From Rhizobium sp. 18065 (GTDB taxonomy: Bacteria > Pseudomonadota > Alphaproteobacteria > Rhizobiales > Rhizobiaceae): 64,000 nucleotides of DNA. The notes beneath the pieces are model-generated. The model searched no databases and had not been told where the DNA came from. It worked only from the letters and a program-made list of their open reading frames with translations. This document shows, piece after piece, positions 8,948-17,215 of this stretch (position 1 is its first letter; each line of letters begins with the position of its first letter). The position numbers were made by a program, and so were the translations under genes. Where the stretch lies: positions 372,001 through 436,000 of the forward strand of contig NZ_CACSJP010000002.1 of the NCBI RefSeq assembly GCF_902706095.1, read 5' to 3'.

Positions 8948-9739
8948 ATGATCCAGGCAAGAGAAATCAGCATCATTCGCAGCGGACGCGCACTCATCGA
9001 CCGAGTCAGTCTCGATCTCACGCCGGGACGCTTCACCGTGGTGATCGGCCCGAACGGTGCCGGCAAGTCCACTCTGCTCAAGGCCATCTCCGGCGAGTTG
9101 CACCCCGACCATGGCGAGGTCATATATCATAGCCGCCGCCTGACCGCCCTGTCGCCGATCGAGCTGGCGGCGGAACGGGCTGTCCTGCCACAATCGACAG
9201 CCCTGTCATTTCCCTTCACCGCCCTGGAAGTGGTTCGCATGGGCGCGGTCGCCCATGGCAGCCTCGAGCCCGGCCTTGCGGCCCGCCAGGCGCTCGTCCG
9301 TGTCGGCCTTGGCGGCTTTGAGGCAAGAAGTTACAACGCGCTCTCAGGCGGCGAGCAGCAGCGTGTGCAACTGGCTCGCGTGCTGGCGCAGATGCCCTCG
9401 CCTGTCTCGAACGGCAAGCCATGCGCGATCTATCTCGATGAGCCAACGGCCAGTCTGGATATCGGCCACCAGATTTCCGTCCTGGAACTGGCCCGCGACT
9501 TCGCCCGTTCCGGCGGCATCGTGCTCGCTATCCTGCATGACTTGAACCTTGCCGCAGAGTTTGCCGACCATCTTGCCATCCTGCACAAAGGCCGACTTGT
9601 CTGCGAAGGCCTTCCTGGCGATACCATCAACGACAGCATCATCCGTGATGTTTACGGCATCAGCGGCACAGTCGGGCGCCTACCTGCCAATCACATTCCC
9701 TATGTGTTGCCGCAGTCGAGGCAGTCGGCTCAACGCTGA
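8948..9739 (+). CDS. hmuV: Haem ABC transporter ATP-binding protein
   Basis: Cytoplasmic ATPase of the haem importer, 263 residues. Walker A is GPNGAGKST at about residues 36-44, the ABC signature is LSGGEQQRVQLARVLAQ, Walker B is IYLDEPTASLD and the switch His lies in ILHDLNLAAEFAD. The insert with the sequence PSPVSNGKPCAIYLDE before Walker B is typical of HmuV. The ATG at 8948 immediately follows the hmuU stop; longer in-frame readings overlap hmuU and are not real. It ends the hmuTUV operon; I see no strong terminator directly after it. Confidence 0.95.
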   Translation: MIQAREISIIRSGRALIDRVSLDLTPGRFTVVIGPNGAGKSTLLKAISGELHPDHGEVIYHSRRLTALSPIELAAERAVLPQSTALSFPFTALEVVRMGAVAHGSLEPGLAARQALVRVGLGGFEARSYNALSGGEQQRVQLARVLAQMPSPVSNGKPCAIYLDEPTASLDIGHQISVLELARDFARSGGIVLAILHDLNLAAEFADHLAILHKGRLVCEGLPGDTINDSIIRDVYGISGTVGRLPANHIPYVLPQSRQSAQR

Positions 9740-10080
9740 GCCGGCTATGCAGGTTATCCACAGCTATCCACAGGGCAAGCAAACATAAACACGACTGAAA
9801 ATGGCAACGGAAGGCGAACACGGCCGACAAAATGCAGGAACATGCAAGGAACATCTCGGATGCGCACCGGCAGCAGCACCGCAGGGGAAATCATGGAAAA
9901 ACGTTAGCCGGCTGCCAATGCCGTTTCGCTGATATCGGTCGTTGATTTCCTCGCCTTGCGGTCCACTCGAACCGGCTCACGCCGATCGCTGTCAATGCAC
10001 AACACAAAGGATCATGAACGTCTCAATCGCCGGCGACCTTTGGGTCACCACATATCCAAACCATTGGAAAGATTGAAAAA
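9740..10080. other. Gene-free interval between hmuV and tRNA-Lys
   Basis: This 341-base stretch has no credible coding region on either strand. Its left end holds two adjacent DnaA boxes, described separately. The rest is of mixed composition; I see no convincing terminator for hmuV and no repeat. Confidence 0.6.
9754..9772 (+). promoter_or_regulatory. Two tandem DnaA boxes
   Basis: The sequence holds a perfect consensus box TTATCCACA (9754-9762) and a one-mismatch box CTATCCACA (9764-9772) in the same orientation, ten bases apart, that is on the same face of the helix. They lie 15 bases past the hmuV stop. Consensus DnaA boxes are uncommon by chance and a phased pair more so. No AT-rich unwinding element or further boxes follow, so this is a DnaA-binding site rather than an evident origin. 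Confidence 0.55.
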
Positions 10081-10156
<76 letters not shown>

Positions 10157-10186
10157 GCCGCGCCCCGTTCTGGAGGCGTGACCGGG

Positions 10187-10215
10187 CGTATAAACAGGAT
10201 ATCGAACCTTGTCTA
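10187..10215 (-). promoter_or_regulatory. Promoter of tRNA-Lys
   Basis: On the minus strand TAGACA (-35) and TATACG (-10) are separated by exactly 17 bases, 31 bases before the mature tRNA 5' end. The stretch between the -10 and the tRNA is GC-rich, as is common for strongly expressed stable RNA genes. Confidence 0.55.
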
Positions 10216-10283
10216 GCGCCGAGACGAAAATTCTTGGCTGTTTGGTCAAAAAAATTTCAGAAATCCGAAATTTCCTTTATTTT

Positions 10284-11201
10284 TCAAAGATCGAGGCTAC
10301 CGGCTGCGAGACGCACCGCCTGACCGCCAATGCGAGCACGCGAAATCGCGCCGTCCTTAACGTCGATATGCAGATGGATGTAGGACGACCTGCCCATCTC
10401 CACGCCCTGCTCTACCATCAGCGGATGATGGCCATCCGGCAATCCATCGAATTGCCAGATCGCACCCGACAGCGCAGCGACGGCAGATCCCGTGGCCGGA
10501 TCCTCGGTGATACCCATGTCGGGCGAGAACATCCGCGCATGGAACTTCGCCGCATGATGGACCCCGCCGCGGCAGTACACATAGGCAGGCGTAAGGCGCC
10601 CCTCACACAAGGGCGCTGTCCGCTCCCACAGTTGCGGATCGAACTCCAGGCTTTCGACAGCGGCGATGTCGTGGACCGGCACCAGCAGAAACGGCACACC
10701 GGCTCCCCAGATGGCCGGTACGTGGTTTTCGAAGCCGATGGCCGTCACCTTCAGCGAAAGCGCGTCAGCGATGCCTTGGCGGTCGAGTGGAAGCTCATAG
10801 CGGCTTGAGGTCCGCGGCAGATCGAATTCGGCAAAGCTCGCCTCGCCGGGTCTGAGCCTGACCGCACAGCGGACCGGGCCTACATTTTCTTCCAGCACCG
10901 AGACAAGATCGAGACCGCCGTCCTGATCGCCATAGGCCTGCTCCGCAAGCGCGATCGCGGTACCGACTGTCGGATGACCGGCAAATGGCAGTTCGCGCGC
11001 CGGCGTGAAGATACGGATGCGTGTGGCATGTACGGAATTGCCGGATTTCTGGACAAAGACAGTTTCGGAAAGATTGAACTCGGCCGCGATCGATTGCATG
11101 GCCTGATCCGTGAGATCGTCACCGTCGAAAACCACGGCCAGCGGATTGCCGGCAAGTTTGCGGTCGGTGAAAACGTCATAGATGGAATAGTTTCGTGCCA
11201 C
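10284..11201 (-). CDS. PhzF family isomerase-like protein
   Basis: A 305-residue member of the PhzF (phenazine biosynthesis-like) family, which has the diaminopimelate-epimerase fold. Family hallmarks: YSIYDVFTDRKLAGNPLAVV at the N-terminus, LSETVFVQ with the catalytic Glu, RIFTPARELPFAGHPTVGTA and, in the second lobe, SPDMGITEDPATGSAVAALSG. Most members outside phenazine clusters have no known substrate, so no reaction is assigned. The GTG at 11201 is preferred over longer readings because GGAG lies seven bases upstream and family similarity begins there. It follows the NUDIX gene by 72 bases on the same strand and could share its transcript. Confidence 0.9.
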   Translation of the reverse strand: MARNYSIYDVFTDRKLAGNPLAVVFDGDDLTDQAMQSIAAEFNLSETVFVQKSGNSVHATRIRIFTPARELPFAGHPTVGTAIALAEQAYGDQDGGLDLVSVLEENVGPVRCAVRLRPGEASFAEFDLPRTSSRYELPLDRQGIADALSLKVTAIGFENHVPAIWGAGVPFLLVPVHDIAAVESLEFDPQLWERTAPLCEGRLTPAYVYCRGGVHHAAKFHARMFSPDMGITEDPATGSAVAALSGAIWQFDGLPDGHHPLMVEQGVEMGRSSYIHLHIDVKDGAISRARIGGQAVRLAAGSLDL

Positions 11202-11273
11202 GGGCAATCTCCGGTCGGTCGCATTTGGCCCGTCACACTGCCCCAGCGCAACGCGCAAGGCAAGCAACAGGCG

Positions 11274-11999
11274 TCACCGCCGCGACCGGAAATACCAGTC
11301 GAGAATTGGAAGCATGGCGACATTGTAGCGATGCGCTTTGTGGTCTCCGTCACGGATGGCAACGGCTCGGCAAATTTCCTGGTCTTCGGCTTCGCTGGCA
11401 AACATGTTGATCGCCGCGATCAGATCATCCGCCACAGCATCGAATTGAAAGATCTGGAAAAACGTCAGCCTGCGGGGTCGGTAACTCGCATAGACCAGAC
11501 CGTCTGTCGCCGCCTCCTTGAGATCAAGCCCCGTTTCCTCCAGCACTTCGCGACGCATATTACCGGCAAGATCGCAGACGCCATCGACGACATCCGAGGC
11601 ATCCAGCGAGCCGGCCGCGAAATAGACCTGTCCGGCATTTGCCGTGTGCGGCGCCATCTCCACCGCAATCAGCGCACCGTCGGACGAGGCGATAACCGGA
11701 TAGCCGAACAGATGGCAGGCCCCTGACCTGTCCTGCTGCTTGCGCCACCACAGAAAGGTGGAAAACGATGACAGATAACCTTCGGCTTCGATCGCAGCCC
11801 CGTTCAGCCGGATCCGGTGCTGCAGGATCATTCGCCCATCGAACAGCCTCGGATTGGCCGCATGCTCGACGGCCCAGTTCTCGGCGACCGCTTCGCGCAT
11901 CGCCTCCTCCAGAGGATGAATGCCCGGCAACACTGCCAGACGATAGGATTGAATCGGCATCACCGTGCCATCGACCTTAAGGCCGGTCTCATCGATCAT
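11274..11999 (-). CDS. NUDIX domain hydrolase
   Basis: A 241-residue cytoplasmic protein with a NUDIX domain in its second half. The core REVLEETGLDL of the Nudix box is intact, while the preceding half of the motif (the usual Gly-x5-Glu) is not conserved, so substrate and activity cannot be read off. The N-terminal half (LPGIHPLEEAMREAVAENWAVE, FDGRMILQ) resembles the extra domain found in NUDIX proteins of rhizobia. The ATG at 11999 lies ten bases past the stop of the EEP-family gene, so the two are cotranscribed. Longer readings overlap the EEP gene and are artefacts. Confidence 0.85.
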   Translation of the reverse strand: MIDETGLKVDGTVMPIQSYRLAVLPGIHPLEEAMREAVAENWAVEHAANPRLFDGRMILQHRIRLNGAAIEAEGYLSSFSTFLWWRKQQDRSGACHLFGYPVIASSDGALIAVEMAPHTANAGQVYFAAGSLDASDVVDGVCDLAGNMRREVLEETGLDLKEAATDGLVYASYRPRRLTFFQIFQFDAVADDLIAAINMFASEAEDQEICRAVAIRDGDHKAHRYNVAMLPILDWYFRSRR

Positions 12000-12009
12000 A
12001 TCGGGCTCT

Positions 12010-13119
12010 TCACGGCACATGCAGTGTGATCGCGACAGGGCAATGATCGGAAGCCTTCGGCCTGTCCCAGCCGACGCGCGGATAGCGCTCGATTTCCTGG
12101 CCCGGCGGAAATGGCGTCCGGAACGGCTGGCCGTTGCGGATGATGTCAGGCGTGACGGTCGGATTGGCCCGCGCAAGCGCCGGCGACAGCCAGATATAGT
12201 CCAGTTGGCACAGATGCTGCTCTTCCGGCCCGCGCGCGTGATAAAGCGTCCAGCGATCGAGAACAGGACGTCGCTGCATGACGTTTTCGGCAAATCCGTC
12301 AGAGGACAAGATGTCGAGGGCGCTGTTCAGCCCGCCGACCGGCTCGAACCGATACCCGAGACGCCGTTCTCCGATCACATCGACGCGCTCCTGATAGTCG
12401 TTCATGTCCCCGCAGATGAGGAAATTGGTCTCGGCCACATGATCCTTGCCAAACCGATTTTCGATGATGTGGCGCACAGCCTTCACTTCTGCCTCGCGGA
12501 TCGGCCTGGTGCTCTCCCGCCCATCGACTCCATCGCGACCATTGCTCATCGACTTGAGGTGCAGGACATAGAGTGTCAGCGGCCGCCCACCAATGCGCAG
12601 ATCAAGCTCGAGACAATCCCGTTTGAAGATCTTGCTGTCCGGCTGCAGACTGGGCCCGAGGCCGGAATGGTAGAGCGACAGGTCTCTGTAGGTGAGCGCA
12701 GCATGGCTCTTGATGTCGACAAGCTCGATCCGCTCGCCGCCGCGGGTCTGTTCGCGCATCAGCACAGCCACGTCGATGCCACGGCTGTCATTGCCCTCGA
12801 TAATGTATTTCTGCCGGTAGCCCGCCCCGGCCATGCGGAAGAGATAGCCATACTCGAACGCCTGTAGCGACTCCATGTTGTCCACCTCCTGCAGGCAGAG
12901 GATATCCGCATCGGTATCGGCAATCGCAAGCGCCGAAAGCTGCCTTGTGTCGTCGGTCGTGGCCACAACCCGCGCCGCCTCCAACTGCTGATAGCCGATC
13001 TCGGTCTTGATCTCGAAGAGTTTCAGCACCCGGTCTGAGCGCAACTGGTTGCGAAAGCCGGTGAAATCGAACCGGGCGATCAGGTTCTCGATATTGAAGG
13101 TTGCGATACGCAGCGACAT
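12010..13119 (-). CDS. Endonuclease/exonuclease/phosphatase (EEP) family protein
   Basis: A 369-residue predicted metal-dependent phosphodiesterase or phosphatase of the DNase I-like fold. Visible motifs: RIATFNIENL (N-terminal Asn), ADILCLQEVDN with the metal-binding Glu, LYVLHLKS, NFLICGDMNDY and the C-terminal SDHCPVAITLHV with the catalytic Asp-His pair. There is no signal peptide, so it is likely cytoplasmic; the true substrate (nucleic acid, inositol phosphate, lipid) is not evident. The start at 13119 is where family similarity begins. It sits 183 bases after the ABC importer ATPase gene and directly before a NUDIX gene. Confidence 0.88.
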   Translation of the reverse strand: MSLRIATFNIENLIARFDFTGFRNQLRSDRVLKLFEIKTEIGYQQLEAARVVATTDDTRQLSALAIADTDADILCLQEVDNMESLQAFEYGYLFRMAGAGYRQKYIIEGNDSRGIDVAVLMREQTRGGERIELVDIKSHAALTYRDLSLYHSGLGPSLQPDSKIFKRDCLELDLRIGGRPLTLYVLHLKSMSNGRDGVDGRESTRPIREAEVKAVRHIIENRFGKDHVAETNFLICGDMNDYQERVDVIGERRLGYRFEPVGGLNSALDILSSDGFAENVMQRRPVLDRWTLYHARGPEEQHLCQLDYIWLSPALARANPTVTPDIIRNGQPFRTPFPPGQEIERYPRVGWDRPKASDHCPVAITLHVP

Positions 13120-13302
13120 CTCGATTGCAGCCTTTCGAGCCGGGAGGAGAATCTGTGGGAACGACCTTCGAGCTTTATTGCAGAGATTTTCCGGCAGCGC
13201 GACACAGCAGCCGATTTCGGATGGACTTTGCCGAACCGCAGCACGATCGACGATGGCCATGCATCGACCGGCAAAGCGCAAGCAGCCGGATGCAGAAAGA
13301 CT

Positions 13303-14328
13303 TCAGAGACGCCAACCGCCGGCAATGATGACCGGCACCACGGCACCAACCTGCAGACGCTCGCGCCAGTGAACCCGAAGGCACTGACCGTCGCCGAGGC
13401 GCAAGCCCACGGTATAGCGCTCGCCCTCGAAGACCACGCTTTCCACCACTGCCGGCAAGCCACCATCGCCGATATGGACATCCTGCGGACGAACCAGAAG
13501 GTCCACGGACGGCGCGTTGTCCAATCGCGTCAAAGCCAGCTGGACGGCCTGCCAGTCGAAGTCGCGTGCAGCGCCTGCCGCGGCGCGGACAGACAGAACG
13601 GCACCGCGCCCGACAAGCTCTCCAACGCGCCGGCCTTCCGGTCGCGCATAGAGCTCGTCCGGCGCCGCCATCTGCAGCAGCTTGCCGTCCGCCATCACCG
13701 CGACATCGGTCGCCAGCGCCATGGCTTCCGCCTGATCATGCGTCACATAGATCATCGTGGCGCCGGAGCGCGCATGAAACTCGCGGAAAGCGTCCTCCAT
13801 CTCGCCCCTGAGATGGCGGTCGAGATTGGCCAGCGGCTCGTCCAGCAACACGACATCCGGAGATGTTACAAGGCAGCGGGCCAGCGCCACCCGCTGGCGC
13901 TGGCCCCCGGAAAGCGCTGCTGGGCGGCGGTCGCCATACGCTTCGAGCCGCACCGATCGCAAAGCCTCCAGCACTTTCGCTCGGTAGCCTTCGCCGGTCA
14001 CCCCGCGCACCTTCAACGGGTAGCCGACATTCTCGGCAACCGTCATGTGCGGCCACAACGCATAGGACTGGAACACCATGGCCATGTTGCGCCTTTCCGG
14101 CGGTACGACCCTTGCTGCATCCGACATCACCCGCTCACCCAACAGGATCGAGCCATCCGTCGGCGTCTCGAAGCCCGCGACCATGCGCAGCACCGTCGTC
14201 TTGCCGCAGCCCGAGGGCCCGAGCAGCGCCAGAAAGCCACCGTCGCGGATCTCCATCGACACGGCATCGACAGCCGGCCGGCCGGTGCCAAAATCCTTCG
14301 TCAGTTGATGCAGGATCAGTTTCGCCAC
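13303..14328 (-). CDS. Fbp-type ABC importer ATP-binding protein
   Basis: A 341-residue ATPase of the iron(III)/polyamine/sulfate importer class. Walker A GPSGCGKTT, signature LSGGQRQRVALARCLV, Walker B VVLLDEPLANLD and the switch His in YVTHDQAEAMALA are all present; a C-terminal TOBE-like domain follows (about 240-341, with LLVRPQDVHIGDGG and VVESVVFEGERYTVGLRLGDG). The start is a GTG at 14328 that overlaps the end of the permease gene by 13 bases, indicating translational coupling. The assigned substrate class is discussed under the binding protein. Confidence 0.9.
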   Translation of the reverse strand: MAKLILHQLTKDFGTGRPAVDAVSMEIRDGGFLALLGPSGCGKTTVLRMVAGFETPTDGSILLGERVMSDAARVVPPERRNMAMVFQSYALWPHMTVAENVGYPLKVRGVTGEGYRAKVLEALRSVRLEAYGDRRPAALSGGQRQRVALARCLVTSPDVVLLDEPLANLDRHLRGEMEDAFREFHARSGATMIYVTHDQAEAMALATDVAVMADGKLLQMAAPDELYARPEGRRVGELVGRGAVLSVRAAAGAARDFDWQAVQLALTRLDNAPSVDLLVRPQDVHIGDGGLPAVVESVVFEGERYTVGLRLGDGQCLRVHWRERLQVGAVVPVIIAGGWRL

Positions 14329-16010
14329 GGCACGACACCCCTTGGCAGCCAGGCCGCCATCCATTCGAGAAGCAACATCAGCAGAACGATCATCAGCACC
14401 ACCAGCACGGAAAGCGCTGCCGCCAGATCGTAGGAGCCGCTGTCATCGAGATTGTAGATCGCAACACCCAGCGTCTGCGTGCCGGCGGACCAGAGCAGCG
14501 CGGAAACTGTCAGCTCGTTGCAGGCAATCAGGAAAACCAGGATGACCGATGCACCGGCAGCGGGTGCGATCAACGGCACAAGTATCTCCGCGAGACGCCG
14601 CCAGAACCGGGCACCCGAAAGCCGTGCAGCTTCTTCCAGCGCCGGATCGAGTTGACGGAATGCGCTGATAATCGGCTTCAGGCCGACGGCGAAAAAGCTG
14701 GACAGATAGGCCAGCAGGATGATCCACAGCGTGCCGTACAGGGTCACGCCGACAAGCGGGATGGGCGCGGCAAAGATCAGGATGAAGGCGACGGCAATGA
14801 CGACGCCCGGCAGCGCATAGGGGATCTCGATCATTGCCGCGACCAGTCCCGCCCAGCGGCTTTTTGTGTGCGTCAGGGCATAGGCGGTCAGGACGCCGAA
14901 AATCAGAAGCCCGAAAGCCGTCAATGCGGCGAGAAACAGTGAATTGACGAAAGCCGTCTGGGTCACGGTCTGGCGCAGCAGGATCTCTTCATAGGCCGAC
15001 ACCGAAATAGTCTGCCATGAAAACACAACGCCGTAGGTCGAGACCAGAGATCCGGCCACCAGCGCCAGAAACGGAAGCACCAGCATAACGACCAACACCA
15101 GCCACAATATCAATTCGACCGGCAGTCGCCAAAAACCGAGGTTGAAACTCGCCGTCAGACCCGTCCCGCCGATGGTTCGATATTCCCGGTTGCGCAACAC
15201 CCGTTCCTGCAGGCCAAGGCCAGCGATGGCAAGGATCGCGATCATCGCTGAAAGCATGGCAATGTCGCCGAATGTATTGGGACCGAAGCTGGCGAAGCGC
15301 GCATAGATCAACGTCGGCAACGTGTAGATCGCCGCGGGCATGCCGAGGATCGCCGGAATGCCGAAGTTTCCGACACCCGAGACAAACGCGATGGCCGCCC
15401 CTGCAATGAGCCCGGGCATGGCAAGCGGCAGCACGATATCGCGCAGCACCTGGCGCGACGAGGCTCCGGAAAGACTGGCCGCGTCGATGCCCTCCTGCGG
15501 CAGCGCCAGCAGACCGGCTCTAAGCGAGAGAAACACCAGAGGTGCATGCTGCACGCCAAACAGCAGGGCAATGCCATAGATCGAATAGAGCGGCTGCGGA
15601 CTTCCAAGCGGCGGCGCAAGGCCGATTGCCTTCAGCAGCGGACTGGACGGCCCGGACAATCCGACCCAAGACAGCGCAGTCACCTGCGGCGGGATCATCG
15701 TCGGCAGCATGAACAGGAAGCCCAGCACGCCCCTCGCCCGGATATCGGTCAAGGCAAGGGCGAGCGCAAACGAAGCGCCAATGATAATAGCGACAATCAT
15801 GCCGAGAAATGACGTCGTGAGCGTATTGAGAGCAGCCTGCCAGACTGCCGGCTCGCGCAGCAGTTCCAAAGCCTTGCCGCTCCAGATCGAACGAAATCCG
15901 GCAACAACGAGACGCAACAATGGCAAGGCGCACAGGCTGAAGACGAGCAGAGCGACAAAGGGGAACAGCCAGCGAGGCTGGCTGTTCATCTGTTGTGAAG
16001 AGTAGGACAT
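14316..16010 (-). CDS. Fbp-type ABC importer permease (two fused membrane domains)
   Basis: A 564-residue inner-membrane protein with about twelve hydrophobic segments arranged as two copies of the binding-protein-dependent permease domain. Each half carries an EAA-type loop: GIDAASLSGASSRQVLRDIVLPLAMPGL in the first and ALEEAARLSGARFWRRLAEILVPLIAP in the second. The doubled form is typical of FbpB-class permeases. The ATG at 16010 follows the binding-protein stop by eight bases. The three genes run in the order binding protein, permease, ATPase. Confidence 0.92.
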   Translation of the reverse strand: MSYSSQQMNSQPRWLFPFVALLVFSLCALPLLRLVVAGFRSIWSGKALELLREPAVWQAALNTLTTSFLGMIVAIIIGASFALALALTDIRARGVLGFLFMLPTMIPPQVTALSWVGLSGPSSPLLKAIGLAPPLGSPQPLYSIYGIALLFGVQHAPLVFLSLRAGLLALPQEGIDAASLSGASSRQVLRDIVLPLAMPGLIAGAAIAFVSGVGNFGIPAILGMPAAIYTLPTLIYARFASFGPNTFGDIAMLSAMIAILAIAGLGLQERVLRNREYRTIGGTGLTASFNLGFWRLPVELILWLVLVVMLVLPFLALVAGSLVSTYGVVFSWQTISVSAYEEILLRQTVTQTAFVNSLFLAALTAFGLLIFGVLTAYALTHTKSRWAGLVAAMIEIPYALPGVVIAVAFILIFAAPIPLVGVTLYGTLWIILLAYLSSFFAVGLKPIISAFRQLDPALEEAARLSGARFWRRLAEILVPLIAPAAGASVILVFLIACNELTVSALLWSAGTQTLGVAIYNLDDSGSYDLAAALSVLVVLMIVLLMLLLEWMAAWLPRGVVPWRN

Positions 16011-16018
16011 ACCTGAGA

Positions 16019-16999
16019 TCAATTGGTGCCGAAAATACCGGAGAAGGTCTTCAGGTCGTCCTCGCTGGCCTTCAATGCTTCGCTGGCATTGATCGGCAGC
16101 ACCTTGATCGTGTCGCGTGCCGGGAAGCCGTCCGGTACCGCCATGCCGTTGCGCGCCGGGATATAGCCGAGCTTGAGGAAGCCTTGCTGCCCCTGTTCGG
16201 ACAGCACGTAGTCGACGAAAAGCTTGGCGGCCTCGGCATTTTTGCTGCTCGAGAGAATGGCGACCGGCTCGGTCACGGCAGACACGCCTTCCTTCGGGAA
16301 GACGAACTCGACCGGTGCACCCTTGGCCTTTTCACGCAGCGGCATGTAGTCGACGACGACGCCATAAGCCTTTTCACCGGTCGCAACCGCCTTCAACACC
16401 GCACCATTGCCGCCCGATGCGGTCGCGCCATTGGCCTGCAGTGCCTTGTAGTAGTCCCAGCCCAGACCGTCGACACCCACCAGTGTCTGGGCGTGAATAA
16501 GCGCAGCCCCGGAAGTGAGCGGGCTCGGCATGGTCACCAGCCCCTTGGCTTCCGGCTTCGCCAGGTCGCTCCACGAGGTCGGCTTCATGCCCGCCGCCGT
16601 GTTATACATGATGCCTGTGGTGATCAGCTTGGTCGAATAATACGCGCCGTCAGCGTCATAGAGGCTGGCATCGTAATTGGCGGCTTCAGGCGACTTGTAG
16701 GCAAGCAACTGGCCGGCCTGCTTCATGCGCTCGAGTGTCACGGTATCGGCGATCAGCAGCACGTCGGCCACCGGATTTCCGGCTTCGATCTCGGCCATAA
16801 GCTTCGCCATAATCTTCGGCGTGCCATCACGGACCCAATCGACCTTTACGTCGGGATGCGCCGCCATGAAACCGTCGACGGTCGCCTGCGCGTCTTCATT
16901 CGGCTGGCTGGTATAAAGCACGAGATTGGCGGCATTGACCGAACCAGCCATCAGGCTAAGGGAAACAAGCGCGGTAAAGGCGCAAAGGAGCTTTTTCAT
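16019..16999 (-). CDS. Periplasmic binding protein of an Fbp-type ABC importer
   Basis: A 326-residue family 1 solute-binding protein. It starts with a signal peptide (MKKLLCAFTALVSLSLMAGSVNA-A); the mature part opens with LVLYTSQPNEDAQATVDGFMAAHPDVKVDWVRDG, and has DVLLIADTVTLERMKQ and YYSTKLITTGIMYNT. This is the FbpA/AfuA/2-aminoethylphosphonate-binding group, whose members take ferric iron, sugar phosphates or phosphonates; sequence alone does not decide among these. The ATG at 16999 has GAGG eight bases upstream. It is the first gene of the importer operon. Confidence 0.88.
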   Translation of the reverse strand: MKKLLCAFTALVSLSLMAGSVNAANLVLYTSQPNEDAQATVDGFMAAHPDVKVDWVRDGTPKIMAKLMAEIEAGNPVADVLLIADTVTLERMKQAGQLLAYKSPEAANYDASLYDADGAYYSTKLITTGIMYNTAAGMKPTSWSDLAKPEAKGLVTMPSPLTSGAALIHAQTLVGVDGLGWDYYKALQANGATASGGNGAVLKAVATGEKAYGVVVDYMPLREKAKGAPVEFVFPKEGVSAVTEPVAILSSSKNAEAAKLFVDYVLSEQGQQGFLKLGYIPARNGMAVPDGFPARDTIKVLPINASEALKASEDDLKTFSGIFGTN

Positions 17000-17215
17000 C
17001 CGGGTATCCTCGTTGCTAGAAGTCACCGCTCCTTAGTGCCTGCCTTTGACAGGTGGATGACAGCCGCGCCGCCCGCCCGCCGGATCTCCGCCCCCGGCTT
17101 CCACACTAAATGAACTTTTGTTGGGTAGGCTGCGGCAAAGTCACCCATCCAAGGATTGCAGCCGCGGGCAAATACTGCGATCTGGAAAACGAAATTTCAC
17201 GGGAAAATCAGTATC

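Noticed and set aside
9754..9772. Chromosome replication origin
   Set aside because: Only two DnaA boxes are present, with no AT-rich unwinding region, further boxes or origin-flanking genes such as hemE, dnaA or repABC.
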